Assembly: GCA_949130495.1 (NCBI GenBank)
Contig: OX422208.1
Span: 400,265,885 to 400,329,884, forward strand
Direction of reading: 5' to 3'
DNA from: Sambucus nigra
Lineage: Eukaryota; Streptophyta; Magnoliopsida; Dipsacales; Adoxaceae
DNA length: 64,000 bases
Shown: positions 31,396 through 43,496 of the stretch, in pieces
Position numbering within the stretch: position 1 is the first letter of the stretch
Layout of the letters: the number at the start of each line of letters is the position of its first letter
Notes under the pieces: model-generated
What the model was told of the DNA's origin: nothing
What the model saw: the letters and a program-made list of their open reading frames with translations, nothing else
Databases searched by the model: none
Translations under genes and position numbers: made by a program

Positions 31396-33299
31396 AAACA
31401 CAAAAAATAACAAAGCACACTTAAGAAATAAATTTTAACCATTCTTTTAAATAGAAAAAATACTATAAGAAAAAAAATCAATTTTCATTTTTTAATCTCT
31501 TTTTGCAACTAATTATTGAAAAAAAAAGATTCTGGATTTTTTTTAAATTTTGACTTTTTTTTGTATTTTTGTGATAAACTAGTGCTAAAATTACTTTTTT
31601 ACTACAAAAAATTTATATCTAATTTTTTTTACTAACTAAAAAAATAGAAAATATTATATGTTGAGTTTTTTTTTTATATATTTTTATGATTTTTTTAACT
31701 GACAAAAATGAAAAAAGTAAAAAAACTAGTCTGAAAATCCCAACTTTTTTAAAAAAAAATTGCTAAATCCGCGACAACATGATTAAGTTCACAATAAAAT
31801 TTAGCATGGACTGTCAATTATTCCCTTAAAAAGTTCAATTTTAAATTTTAAAGTATAGTCTTTAAGCATGGACTGACAATTAATTTAGTAAAAGTATAAC
31901 CAAAATACTCATATATAAAATAAAAATACTTTTTATTAACAAAGTCGAAGGTTTAAGAAACACTCTCGCGTTGTTTTAAATGAATACCGATTTTTAAAAT
32001 TTTTTAGAACATATCGGGAAATAAAGACGAATTTAAACAGCACACAATATTAATTAAACATAATAAACTTCACCTATTCCTAGTTAAGAAATCAAGCTAG
32101 CATAATTGAAGACAAACTAAAAGTACAAGAGTTAATAATAATTCTCATTAATAAATTAATTTACAAAAATAATCGAGTCTTACAATTGATCTTAACAAAA
32201 TTTCACCCATAAAAGAATAATTCTTGGCCCTCATTAAAAATATACTCTAAAAATAAAAGCATGAAAAATTATCTCTTAAAGCTCTCTATAAAATAATGCG
32301 TCCAAGGGTCCTATTTATAGGTTTAGGTGAAGGGTATTTAGATTGGTATAAAAAAACTATTTTAATAGATTAAAATGGGATTTTAAAATCCCAAAATTAA
32401 TTATTAAATGGTTACTCATGAAATTTGAGTTTGCATAAAAAAATTGGACTCTTTTTTCATTGGTTGGATTTTGAGTTGGAAGTTATCTGTTTGGGATTCT
32501 TGTTTATCAAAATAAAAGAAATTATATTTGAAACTTGTCAATTAAGGGAGTTGTTTGAAGAATTTGAAAGGCTGATGGGATGTTTGGGTGTGTTTGAACG
32601 CGCTTGTGTGGGGCCAAACAGGGCCTTAATGCTTCAAAAGTCTTTTCGCCAAAAATAATGAGGGTCCTGGGACTCGAACCCAAGGCCAAAGGGTTCCTTA
32701 GTCGCACTTCAAACCAGTAGGCCTTCTCATTTATATTATTTCTTCAATAAGTTAAATACCAAACCGTTTTCCGAAATTCCTTTTTTTCATGCTTTGGTCC
32801 CAAGAGTTTGTACTTCATTCAATTCTTCCCACAATCTTCATATCTTCACAAAATGACCTCGGGTCTTCACCAAACATCAGAGGTACTGGTAAAAGTATAA
32901 AATAGCTGATATTAGTTTAAATTCAGCTTTCTAACGTTTAAGAAATTACTAATTTCTTCTTATTTTCATTTTAGACCCCTAGATTTCATAACTTTTCCAT
33001 TTTAACTTGGAATTCAACGAAATTTCTGGGAGAACTTTATTTTGCCTAAATAAACATTTAAAAATTATCTTTAGGTACATGAAGTTTCTAAAATTTTGAT
33101 TTCACCCCTTGGGGTTACTATAATTGCATTTTAATTCAAATTTTATCCACAATTTCATTTTTCTTTTATTTTACCAAAATAACTATAAAAAATTATTATT
33201 TATGATACAAATAAGGCCTAGATTTTGTATAAGTCATATACTCATCACAACTGTATAGTTCTGGTACCCTGAACACCAAGTTTTTTAATTCATCTTAGA
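31396..33299. other. AT-rich non-coding block, LTR-like features
   Basis: No supported coding. Poly-A/T runs dominate 31440-31780. A TATA-like ACCTATAAATAG is on minus at about 32315-32326, followed downstream on minus by a short leader-like stretch, which hints at a minus-oriented LTR. A tRNA-like relic lies at 32661-32730. Boundaries of any LTR cannot be fixed because no second copy is in the window. Confidence 0.4.
32661..32730 (-). repeat. tRNA-like relic, possible SINE head
   Basis: On minus there is a perfect B box GGTTCGAGTCC (32670-32680) and, 32 bases upstream, an A-box-like GGCCTACTGGT (32713-32723). The T arm pairs (TTGGG/CCCAG), but the acceptor and D arms do not, so it is not a working tRNA. 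The spacing fits a tRNA-derived SINE promoter or an old tRNA-like insert. Confidence 0.35.
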
Positions 33300-34350
33300 T
33301 GAGGTGTTCCCCACCTACAAAGAGTTCTCTGCGATGCTGGGTGTTAGCCATAATGTAGCGGTTGCAATGCCGAATTTATCACGTTTATCATGGGTGAGTT
33401 TGGACGAGTTTCTTCATATCTCCCCTTCAGTCACTCGACCACTAGTTCATGGAGGAAAAATTATCCTCTCAGCAATTAGTAACTCGGTGTGTCATAGGGA
33501 TTTTTCTAACAACTTTGCCAGAGTTGTAGCCTAGGTTCTGACTGCTAAAGTTTGTTAGTAAATAATGATCGGACAATTGATCCTCAGGTAGCCGTGATAG
33601 TGGTGTGGTTATCCTACTACTATAGTCCTACGGCGGTGGTGTTAGTGGGAACTTTGAATGGCCTAGATGCCTAGAAGGAAGGTCGGACTGACTTTTTGTG
33701 GAGGAGCCTTGTCATGCTGTTCATGTGGCTTTTTGGGAAACTACGGATAGAGGCCCTACTGAGTACCCTTTATCGGGAGTTCCCAATTTTTTTCTATGTC
33801 CCTTTTTAGTTTCATCCCTTAGATAGAGAACTGGGTTAACTGGTTTATTGAGCATGGGGCCCAATGCCTTCGATGGTCTATGCCATGGTGAGGAGAATTG
33901 TAGTCAATTTTTTAGTTAGGGAAATACCGATATGTGCGATTAATTGATCTTTACCAAACTTTCTTCTATTATCCACGACGGCTCGGCACCAAGTAGGATG
34001 GGAGCTGATTGTTACACCTCGTATAATCAATTTCCTTCTGCTGAAGGACTTGATCTAGTTCTTAAGGATAATACCGTGGCTTGTATGGTAGCGTCGCCGA
34101 CCGCTCACGCATCTGTCACAATCCCTGAAAGAGGATAGGTTTCTATCTAGGGATTATTTGAAATGGTTATGGAAATGAGTGTTCGGGAAGATTTTAGAAG
34201 AGTAAACTGGGATAAGATGGCTTGTCACATTTGATACCATTGAAGTAGGTGTTGTGATTTCGTCAAAAATGATAAAGTTGTATGTTAGCGCAACTGGAGA
34301 AAAAAATCAAGAATGGGACACCTGGGGGCCTCTAGGAGTAGGTAATGATG
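33300..34350 (+). pseudogene. Unrecognised degenerate coding region, possibly a retroelement accessory ORF
   Basis: The first frame (33304-33534) reads FPTYKEFSAMLGVSHNV..., a pattern like the PT-x-EEY-x-x-ILG opening found in plant gypsy accessory ORFs upstream of gag. Downstream, in shifting frames, come VNWFIEHGAQCLRWSMPW (near 33835) and a stretch with a Tyr/Pro block near 33950. Stops occur throughout. The match is by eye only and weak; it could equally be an unrelated host pseudogene. It lies before, and in the same direction as, the truncated G3 pol. Confidence 0.35.
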
Positions 34351-34977
34351 ATGAGGCGGGCCCATAAAATAGTTGAGGACAAGTCTTGAGAAGCTGGTTA
34401 TGTTTGTGTTTTGTGGGGAATTTATTGGGTAGATGTTTTGTAGGTTTTATGATTTTTTTCTTTTGCAAAGCTTGTTATTAGTAAAGACTGGTAGGTTGTA
34501 ATGAAGTTTAGTAGGGAAGTGGTTTGTTTGACTCCCATCACTAATATTTTGTGTAACAGTCATATTCTTTAATTAAAATAGACATATTTTGCTATGACTT
34601 TTGATGAATTTTTTATTTGAACTGTCTGTACCAATCGCTAAGGAATACATAATCCTATTGCTCGTTTAAATGATGAGATGATTACCATTGTTAATGGAAG
34701 AAAAGAATAGCATTTTGTGAAAGAGAAAGGACTGCGCCCAGGTGTGTTATATGGGCTTCCTACATGCCACTATGGGTTTTGAAAAATTATGAGCTTTATT
34801 TGAAAAATTATGAGATTTATTTGAAAAGGGTGTTCTGAGAGGATCAGGTTCCACGCAGTTTTGGGTAGAGGGAAATAAAGTGTTTTTATAAGAATAGAAG
34901 GGGAGGAGAAGAGTTTTAGCGCACGAAGAATTCGAATTAAGGGTACAATTTACTGAGACGATCCAGATTTACTAGAC
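34351..34977. other. Non-coding spacer before G3 pol
   Basis: I see no feature except a short direct duplication of about 22 bases (GAAAAATTATGAG..TTTATTT) at about 34785-34830. The join to RT at about 34978 is abrupt. Confidence 0.5.
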
Positions 34978-36339
34978 GTGTCATTTCTAAGGCACAGAAA
35001 ACAGAGTTTTTCATGGTGTCATGAAGATATGCCTGGGATAGACCCGAATTTCCTGTGCCATGAGCTTAATGTGAACAAGGAGGTAAAATCAGTAAAGCAA
35101 CGAAGAAGAGTGTTCAGTCTTGAGAAGAACCAAGCTATACAGGAAGAAGTAGAGAAACTACAAAAAGCCTATTTTATTGAAGATGTCAAATATCTTGATT
35201 GGCTAGCAAATGTCGTGATGGTGAAGAAGAAAAATAATGAGTGGATGATGTGCGCAGACTTTACTGATCTTAATAAGGCATGCCCAAAGGATCATTTTCC
35301 TTTGCCCCGAATCGATCAACTGGTAGATGCTACCTCGGGGTATGAATTTTTGAGTTTCATGGATGCTTATTCCGGTTACAACCAGATTAAGATGAAACCT
35401 AAGGACAAGGAGAGTACCTCTTTTATCACCCCAAGGGGAACTTATTGTTATAATGTTATGCCTTTTGGACTTAAAAATGCAGGTGCAACATATCAGTGGC
35501 TGATGAACAAGGTGTTTGCAGAGAAAATCAGTCATAACATGGAGGTTTATGTTGACGATATGCTGAAGAAGAGCAAGAAAGCTGCTGATCATCAAGTTGA
35601 CCTAGGTCAAACCATTGATTAACTAGAGAAATATCAAATGAATCTAAATCCCACCAAATGCATATTCGGAGTACGAAAATGTATGTTTCTCGGATATATT
35701 ATTAACCAACAAGGAATTGAAGCGAACCCCAAAAAGATCAAGGCTCTATTGGAGCTTCGATCTCCAACCACAAAGAAGGAAGTGCAAAACCTCACAGGGT
35801 GAGTTGCAACACTTAATAGATTTGTGTCACGAGCAACAGATAGATGTCTCCCATTCTTCAAAACACTTCGAAAAACTTTTGAGTGGAATGATGAATGCAA
35901 GGAGGCCTTTCAAGAGTTGAAGAAGTATCTGGGGACACCTCCACTATTATCTAGACCAGTGATGGGAGAAAGACTATACTTGTACCTGGCAGTTTCAGAA
36001 AATGCAGTGAGCTCGGCGTTAATAAGAGTGGAGGACGGAGTACAAAAACTAATCTATTACACCAGTAAAGCTTTTCGAGGAGCAGAAATCAGATATCCAA
36101 GGCTGGAGAAGTTGGCGCAAGCACTGATTGAAGCAAGCAGAAGGATAAGGCCATACTTCCAAGCCCATACTATAGTGGTGTACACTGATATTCCATTAAG
36201 ACAAGCTCTGCATAAACCGGAGAAATTAGGAAGATTGATGTACTGGGTAGTAGAACTTGGTGAATATGATATAATTTATGAGCCTAGATTGTCACTCAAA
36301 GGGCAGGCAGTAGTGGATTTTATCACAAAATTTACTTAG
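34978..36339 (+). pseudogene. Reverse transcriptase and RNase H of G3
   Basis: RT is open for 214 residues from 34978: SFSWCHEDMPGIDPNFLCHE, EVEKLQKAYFIEDVKYLDWL, MMCADFTDLNKACPKDHFPL, SFMDAYSGYNQIKMKPKDKE and the catalytic VYVDDMLKKSKKAADH. The YVDD box is intact. A stop falls just after (35620), then the thumb region MNLNPTKCIFGVRK. RNase H is open at 35824-36339 with KTLRKTFEWNDECKEAFQEL, SRPVMGERLYLYLAVSENAV, YTSKAFRGAEIRYPRLEKLA and YTDIPLRQALHKPEKLGRLM, ending KFT and stop. The RT N-terminus lacks the upstream Gag-Pol linker. This is the best-preserved RT in the window. Confidence 0.92.
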
Positions 36340-36519
36340 GAGGGTTCCTCCGATGAGTACGAGTTGAATACAGACCAACCTGTGGATGTTACAGGATCAT
36401 CAAATTTAAACCCCGATCAATTTACGTCGGTGGACGAGCAGTGATAAGTACCGAAGGAGGACAAAAGGAAACATCAAATATTCCACCGAGGAACTCTGTA
36501 TGACCAAGAGTTTCATAAT

Positions 36520-37010
36520 GGAGTACCTATGTGGAATCTGTATGTAGATGGCTCTTCGTGCTCTACAGGAAGTGGAGCAGAGATTATTTTAAATAGTCCA
36601 GATGGGATTGATGTGGAATATGCACTGCGCTTTCAATTTAAGGCTTCTAATAATGAAGCCGAATATGAAGTAATGATTGTGGGTCTAAGCCTGGACAAAA
36701 CCATGAAGGCAGAGCCAATCATTGTGTTCAGTGACTCCTAGTAATCGTAAATCGAATTCTAGGGGTGTATACAGCAAAAGGAGAATTAATGGTTAGGTAT
36801 CATGCAAAAGCGATAGAAGTTGTATCAAGTTTTACTGCAATTCAGTTGATTAGAATACAAAGATTGGAGAATGCAAGAGAAGACGCCCTAGCTTGGTTAG
36901 CATCAGCCACATGAACCGAGCTACGAAGAATAATCCCAATAGAAATCCTGGATGGTCGGAGCATAGACGAAGATTTGATAAGTAACTTTATTGCTCTCGA
37001 CTTGGGACCA
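36520..37010 (+). pseudogene. Second (archaeal-type) RNase H of G3
   Basis: WNLYVDGSSCSTGSGAEIIL (first Asp), LRFQFKASNNEAEYEVMIVG (Glu) and IVFSDS (Asp), then a stop/frameshift at 36739. The C-terminal part continues as RIQRLENAREDALAWLAS to about 36915, where the usual AR-ADALARLAS is altered. It precedes integrase as in G1 and G2. Confidence 0.85.
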
Positions 37011-38198
37011 TCTTGGATGGATCCCATCAGGGCCTATATTGAAGAAGAAGCTTTACCAACTGATAAACTCACAACCAAGAAATTGAAGTTTAAGACTGCT
37101 CGTTATATATTGAACAATGGAATTTTGTATAGACGAGGAGTTATAGAAGGGCTACAAAGATGTATCCATCCCTCCGAAGTGAAAAGTTTGATCGAAGAGG
37201 TCCATGAAGGGTCTTGCGGAGCCCATGTGGCAAGTCGAACGCTTTTGCAAAGAATAACAACGCATGGGTATTATTGGCCGACGATGAGAGCTGATTGCGT
37301 AGCTTATGCCAAGTATTTTGATAAATGTCAACGCTTATCTTCTATCCGAAGAACTCCCCAAGCATTGTTAACACCCATCACGTTTCCATGGTCATTCGCC
37401 ATGTGGGGGATAGACTTGGTCGAGCCACTTCCAATGACCAGGGGAAGGTTTAAATACCTCGTGGTTGCTATGGATTACTTTACCAAATGGGTGGAAGCTG
37501 AGCCTCTCATTAATATGACATACGATAAAGTCTGTCAATTCATTTGGAAGAATATTATCTGTAAATATGGTCTACCACATGCATTCATTACCAACCATGA
37601 AACCCAGTTTGATAACAAGGAGTTTGTTGCGTATTGTCATTAATCCAATGTACTGAAGATCCACTCTACACCGGGTCATCCCCAAAGCAATGGGACAAAC
37701 AGAACGCTGCTGAATGGTTTGAAGAAACGATTAGATGATGTAAAAGAAAATTGGATTAACGAGCTACATTATGTGTTGTGGGCTTATTGTACCACACCAT
37801 GAACAGCAACTGGAGAATCTCCATACATGCTGGCATTTGGTAGTGTAGCTATCATACCTACTGAATTGGGTTTACCCACGTATAGGGTGCTAAATTTCAA
37901 GTCTCCTGTCAGTGATTTGATGAGAAGATTAGACCTAGATATGCTTGAAGAAGTAAGGGAAGAAGCGGCAATCAGGAATGCAGCGTATCAACAATAAACA
38001 ACTTTGTTCTATAACAAAAGAGTGAAGAAGTGTGATTTGAAGGGAGGGGATTATGTGCTGAAGAAAGTGATCCAAAAGAATAACAAACTGGCATTGACCC
38101 TACCGAGTAACAGAAGTTGTTCGTCCAGGGACATAAAGGATTGAAACCTTGGAAGGAGAAGAATTCAAGAATTCATGGAATGGAAAGAATTTGTGTAA
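37011..38198 (+). pseudogene. Integrase of G3
   Basis: Zinc domain: EVHEGSCGAHVASRTLLQRI and AKYFDKCQRL (the first Cys of C-x2-C is Phe here). Core: MWGIDLVEPLPMTRGRFKYL, VVAMDYFTKWVEAEPLINM (Asp) and HAFITNHETQFDN, where the second catalytic Asp is Asn. A stop at 37641 follows. Then [18 protein letters not shown], in which the catalytic Glu region of the G1 copy (QIEVAN) is deleted. LNFKSPVSDLMRRLDLDMLE and LKGGDYVLKKVIQKNNKLAL follow, to a stop at 38198. Two of the three DDE residues are gone, so it is dead even apart from the stops. Confidence 0.9.
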
Positions 38199-38268
38199 AT
38201 TTCTTCATTATGAATAAAGTGATGTTTCACCCAGTTTCTCTCTTCGTTGAATTTTTTTTTGAATATTA

Positions 38269-38584
38269 GTGCTACACACTACACATCAATCAATTACCAC
38301 CAACTCCGGTTGGTCGGGAATCAATTACCACCAACTCCGGTTGGTCGGGAACTAATTACCACCAACTTCGGTTGGTCGGGATTCAATTACCGCCAACTCC
38401 GGTTGGTCGGCAAATAATTACCACCAACTCCGGTTGGTCGGGAATCAATTACCACAAACTCCGATTGGTTGGGAACTAATTACCACCAACTCTGGTTGGT
38501 CAGCAACTAATTACCACCAACTACGGTTGGTCGGGAATCAATTACCACCAACTCCGATTGGTCGGGAATCAATTACCACCAATC
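38269..38584 (+). repeat. 31-bp hairpin minisatellite of G3 (plus orientation)
   Basis: After GTGCTACACACTACAC, about 9.5 units of 31 bp follow (starts at 38292, 38323 and so on). Each contains ACCAACTCCGGTTGGT, an inverted repeat with six-base arms and a 4-base loop. Units differ at one to four positions. Confidence 0.95.
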
Positions 38585-39148
38585 TGTTGATGTAAAAAAT
38601 TAGATTATCTCTAATTTATCAATCACAGGTAAAATAAATAAGACAACAGATTTTTAAAGTGGTTCATCCTTGTAAGAATGGCCTACGTCCACTGTTTTTG
38701 TATTGCTGACTATTTACCTAGATTTCTTGATGAGTGAGTTTACCAAGAAATCCAGAGTCCCGTTCTAATGAGGAGGTTATAATGTATTTATAGCCTTGAG
38801 GCTATACATGTTAAAGGACAATGCGCTGTTATCTAGTAAACATATACATCTGTACGATAATAATGAGCATTTAATGCATAGTCGTCTCTTTGATTCTCTT
38901 GATTTGGATGCTCTGTACGCTAACTATCTCGGACCTCCTAAGATGCTCGGCACGCTTGGGTTGCTAGGGGTGCTTGATTAGCTCGGCGCCTTAAGCTCCT
39001 CGGGGAGCCTAAGATGCTCGGTATGATTGAGTTTCTTGGGGCGCTTGAGTAGCTCGGTGATAGTATGTTGTTTGTTAAAAGTGTTCGTAGGATGACACGT
39101 GTCTTCAAGTGAATGGTCCACATCAGTAGACTAAATTTGGTATCAACA
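38585..39148 (-). repeat. LTR of G1/G3 family, inverted
   Basis: 564 bp, TGTTGATG...ATCAACA on plus. Its reverse complement aligns with the G1 5' LTR at both ends and in the middle (TATA region at 38785-38793 on minus; the GGCCTACGTCCACTG block near 38680-38695). The orientation is opposite to the adjoining G3 pol. No PBS follows at its 3' side (38584 downward is minisatellite), so it behaves as a 3' LTR of a minus-strand element. Confidence 0.88.
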
Positions 39149-39577
39149 GAAGCCCCCAATGTTTCATGCTTTGAGGTTGAAGAAAAGTGTGGAATATTAT
39201 GCTCAAAAACTGCTCAGATTATTGGTTTTTATGGTTTTTAAGAAAATGTTCATTGTGTATAATCCCTTTTTGAGCACATAGTATCAGGCCTCATAAATAT
39301 TTTGAATTTTCATGACCACTTCGATATTTCTGTCCTTTTCTTCTTTTAGCCGTCGGGAACGCAAATGTCTTTCTTTGTAATCATTGCCTTTCCCTATTCC
39401 CAAGGTAAAGTATTTAAACGTGGCAGAATCCTACCGTCTTTCACTTTTCAAATCTGTATCTTTGAACTCTTCATTTTCCCTCTGTCTTGTGCCTTCGTTC
39501 TTTCCATTGTTCATTGTCACCTGATCTCTTTTTCTCTATAAGATTTTCTTCCCTTTCTTTTATTTACTTTGTTCATC
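39149..39577. other. Leader of the extra-ORF gene
   Basis: Between LTR and ATG. GAAGCCCCCAATG directly after the LTR end is, on minus, a CATTGGGGGCTTC purine-rich stretch suited to a polypurine tract for the 3' LTR. The CT/T-rich 39470-39560 region could be the 5' UTR of the plus-strand gene. No coding. Confidence 0.5.
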
Positions 39578-40082
39578 ATGGTTTATCTTGTTGAGTCGCT
39601 GGAAAAATTTCGGTTTGAATTTTCAATCCCTTCTTGGGTTATTTTGGAAGAACTTTCTGAACCTTCTGATTATTTTTCTTTGGCTGAGGGACATTGGTTC
39701 CCAAGTCTTTTTATGGCCGAATATGGCTTTTCTTTTTCTCCAAATCCCCTATGTTTGGAGTTCTGCCAATATTTTGATGTTGTACCTGCAAGAATAGCTC
39801 CAAATACCTGGAGGATAGTTAATGGCATACATAGATTGAATCAACTTCATGGAACCCATTTAGGGATTCCAGAGATTATTTGCTGCTATAGATGGGTTGT
39901 CAGTGATACCACATTCTATTTAAAAACTAGGTTTTTGAATAGAGGTTTAGTTGTCAATCTTCCTGATGCCAATAGAGATTATTTTGAGCATGGGGTTGTT
40001 ATGAAAAATTGGCAACACACTCCATTAAATGGAGATAATGTATATCAAGGTCCCAGGTGTCCCCCTTATGGCAATGGAATAG

Positions 40083-40169
40083 GTTATTTTTATTTTTTGA
40101 AATCTTGTTTTCTTCGCGTTCAATAAAATGCATCACTGATATTTGTTTTTTATTTGTTACAATTGACAG
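40083..40169 (+). other. Possible intron 1 of the extra-ORF gene
   Basis: GTTATT donor and TTGACAG acceptor, T-rich, 87 bp. The flanking similarity blocks support it, but the two exons rejoin one base out of phase, so either the copy has a frameshift or the true site differs. Confidence 0.45.
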
Positions 40170-40871
40170 TAAAAGAAAACCTCCAAAAGAGACTGATGTC
40201 AACTTGAAGCATTTAAAACATATTTGGGATTTGTATCAATCTGTTGCTGAGGACCATATTAGATATGCTTCTTACTTGTTGCAATACAAGAGCTATACTT
40301 CATCTTTCACTGCTCGTCCTTGTCCGATGGTAGTTAACCTTGACCAAGTACCATCCTCTAAGACTAGTGTGGAAGGTTCTTCCTCTGAGTCAAGTATTCC
40401 TATCAGTGATCTAATGAAGAAGAGAAGAGCTCCTGACTTTTTTTACAAGTCTGCCTCTACTACTGTGGAGGCAAAGAAAAGTAAACAAGATGTCCCAAAA
40501 GAAGGGATAAAGACTGTAGATGTAACCCCTCTTATTGCTGCTAAGAAAATTGGCTAGAAGTCCCCGTGGCTTCGAGCAAGATTGTTTCTCTCTCTCCTCC
40601 GAGTGAGGTTATTGTCATATCACCAATAAAGACAACGTCTTTAGTTGAACACACTCCTGCTCCTCTGAGGAGGCTAAAGAAAATCTCTTCTGAGAGACTT
40701 GTTGAACCTGTCTCTCTACCTTCAAATGTTGAAGGTAGTGTTCCATCATTTGTTGCTCCGAGCTCTGCTGTGAGTTTGGTGAGATCCTGGACTATCCCCG
40801 AAGTCCAAGGTATTGAAGATACTCTTTCTCGTGAGAGAATCACTACTCTGTCTGCTCAACACATTGCCTCA

Positions 40872-40968
40872 GTAAGTATCTTTATCTTGACCCCTTTATT
40901 TTTTAATAATATGTTCATGTATTGACTTAAAGTGATTTATTTTTTCATCTGGTGGCGTGTTTTAATAG
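40872..40968 (+). other. Possible intron 2 of the extra-ORF gene
   Basis: Strong GTAAGT donor after AQHIAS and acceptor GTTTTAATAG, 97 bp, AT-rich. Downstream coding is one base out of phase, as with intron 1. Confidence 0.5.
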
Positions 40969-43215
40969 CATTTTAAAGAAGGATGAAGCTATCAAGGCTT
41001 CAAGCTCATCAGGAGGAGTAGAGGAAGCTTTTGTTGGGCTGACCCAATCTCTGAAAGATTCTCGTCAAAAATACGAGGAATATAAAGTTGCTTGGGAGAG
41101 GCAATTCAAATACATTGAGCTAGAAAGAGATCAAGTTGTGAATGCCTCCAAGGATTTGGAGAAGAAATTGAAGGAGTTTGAGTAGAGCAATAAAAACTTT
41201 GAACAAAACAACAAGGAGCTGGAAGTTAAGCTCAAGTCTACTGAAGAGGAAGTTGTTAAACTTCAAGATGTTGAGCGACAAAATATGGAGGTGTAAGAGA
41301 AGTTGAAGGCTGCCGACGATATCCTTAGGGAAAGGACCTCCTTGGAGAAAGCAAAAAGGAAGAAGGCAGTTAAAAAATCATTCAGTGCTGGTTGGGACAA
41401 AGGCTGGAACAAGGGTCTGGTTTCCATGTCCTCTCAAATGGAGTATGCCAGCCTCAAATATTTTAGGGATGGATGGGTTACATCCTTGCAGGAGCTGAAA
41501 GTTGCTGAGAATTCAGAATTATTATAGCAGCACACTCATGGCCCTCCTCCCTCTCCTAGAGAATAAGAAGAGGATGAAGCTACTTCAGATGAATCTTCTA
41601 TGATGATTAGAGATCTAGTCCCTGCTGTTCTTATTGTTCAACCTAGTTCCGAGCAACTCCAACCAACCAGTACTTCTGCCGAGCAGCTAATTTTGCCCTC
41701 CGAGCAACCAGTCTCTTCCTCCAAACCTTCTAAGGAAGTCATAGGAAATAAGGAGAAGGTGTAGAGCTGTTTGGGTGTTTATTTTGTTGTTCTTGAATGT
41801 AACCTCAGACTTTGTATTTTCTCTTATGATGAAATAAAATTCAAACTTTGGTTGTTCATCTTGAATTTCTTCTTTTACTTGCTCTGTCTGCATCATTATT
41901 GATTCTTTTTATTTCTTCTCTTTGATAGTTTTTGGCCAGGATGGAGCTCTTATCAGTTCATGACACAGAATTAATGAAGAAATGCAATGACTATTTTAAA
42001 GCTGGTCATGCAGATCTTAATGAGGCTCAATTCATCGATATTCTTGGTTCAGATGCTTCTGAACGAGCAGTTGAAGCTTATCTATATTTAAAGTGTTTGC
42101 TCGATCGTGATGTTGCCAACAATGTGGCCTATTACGAGATGATTGAATATATATAAGGAACTATCGAGGAACTCCAACAGTAATATAAAGAATCTTCTAC
42201 CCTTTTGCACCAAGGATAAGAGAAAAAATATCAATAATTGAGTGGTGACAAAGGGTATGATACATTTATTTCTGCTTATGAGAAGAAATAGAGTGTTTTG
42301 AATCTTGAGGTTGAAGAACACAGACATATCGCCAAGTTATTGGAGCAGGAGAACATTGCTTTGTGAGAGGAGATAAAATAACTGAAATCTATTGCATCCT
42401 CCTCGGGAGCCTTGGTCCCTATTAATGATGAAGGTTTCTCTTTCTTAGAGGTAGAAAATGCCAAATTACGAGATGAGTTAGAAACTTTAAAAAGGTCTAT
42501 ACCCTCCTCATCTACTCGTGGACGAGCAGGGTCTTCTTCTCGTGGATGAGCTAGGGTTGGTCGGGTCACCATTGAAGAAGATAGAACACACTCGGCTTTA
42601 TAGAATCAGGCCTTTCAGTTGATGGTGAAGAACCAAGCTATAGCATAAATGTCTAAGAAGATTCTGAACTTCAGCGAACAACTCACTACTCAGAATTCTG
42701 CCTTTAAAAATAAGGAAATCCTAGTGAAGAATCTCCACGAGCAACTGGAGAGGTTAAATTATCAATTCCATAAACAACCCAAAGAATTTTGGATGGTTGG
42801 GTATAATGAAGACCTTTACCATCTTGATGATCGGATCCAACAATCAAATAACGAGGGGTACAAGCAAGGGTGGTTGAATGCACTCCGTGTGCTAAAATTG
42901 GAGCAGGGTCACTACTTATGGGATTATTATGACACTGTAGTGCTCAATTTTCCAGTGCCTCCTTTTAATCTTGACATCAGTTGGATTCCTGCTAGGGTGA
43001 TTCCTCAATACTTAATCTCCAAGTATCTCAGCGATTACAATCTTCATGTAAACTTTGATATATCTCGCCCAGAGCACTTGCTTGATCGGCCCTCTGTAAT
43101 GAATGTTAGAATGCTGAGAGATGTAAATTTTATAAATTCTCCTTATGCCTTAGATGATCCTCCTGCTGGAGTAGAGCGTGTTTCAAAGGCAGAAGGGAAA
43201 AAACCAATAGAATAG

Positions 43216-43496
43216 GATAATTTGTGTAATGAAGTGTATTTTTCACAGCATATATAATTCTACTTGATTTGAATGAAGAAATTTTTAGTCTTTTGCCATT
43301 TTATTTTCTTCTAAGTAATTTGCAGAATGTCCTTGTTTGTTTGGTTGTGAATATATGTACATTTTGATATGTACATTCTGTTTTCTTTTTGGAATAATAG
43401 AACTTGTCATATTTCTTGTTTGATTATAGTGACTTCTCACTCTTTGGGCCTAAGTAATGGAATGATTTGCATCCCATGTTCCTGCTTTGTTTGGTA
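43216..43496. other. Region between extra-ORF stop and minisatellite
   Basis: AT-rich likely 3' UTR of the plus-strand gene. A near-palindrome TGTACATTTTGATATGTACA lies at about 43357-43376. No coding. Confidence 0.45.

Larger units (their letters stand above)
34978..38584 (+). mobile_element. Ty3/gypsy element G3, 5' truncated, G1 family
   Basis: RT to integrase plus the start of the 3' repeat array, nearly the same protein sequence as G1 but with far fewer lesions. Gag, protease and 5' LTR are absent. Its 3' end runs into an LTR lying in the opposite orientation (38585-39148). Confidence 0.87.
39578..43215 (+). pseudogene. Extra-ORF gene, most complete copy (antisense to its element)
   Basis: ATG at 39578 starts MVYLVESLEKFRFEFSIP. 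The first block (to about 40082) has VILEELSEPSDYFSLAEGHW and LCLEFCQYFDVVPARIAPNT-W-RIVNGI, matching the general pattern of the Transposase_28 (putative gypsy type transposon) domain. Ser/Thr/Lys-rich linkers follow (40190-40860), then a long Lys/Glu coiled coil (40990-41300) and the block FSAGWDKGWNKGLVSMSSQM with YFRDGWVTSLQELKV (41370-41515). A second part opens with MELLSVHDTELMKKCNDYFK (41941), another coiled coil, and a C-terminal domain (42830-43215) with GYKQGWLNALRVLK, FPVPPFNLDISWI, VIPQYLISKYLSDYN and RPEHLLDRP. GT-AG introns are suggested at 40083-40169, 40872-40968 and about 41757-41937, though phases do not rejoin cleanly. No catalytic motif seen; function unknown. Confidence 0.75.

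Noticed and set aside
32661..32730. Functional tRNA gene
   Set aside because: Only the T arm folds properly; acceptor and D stems do not pair.
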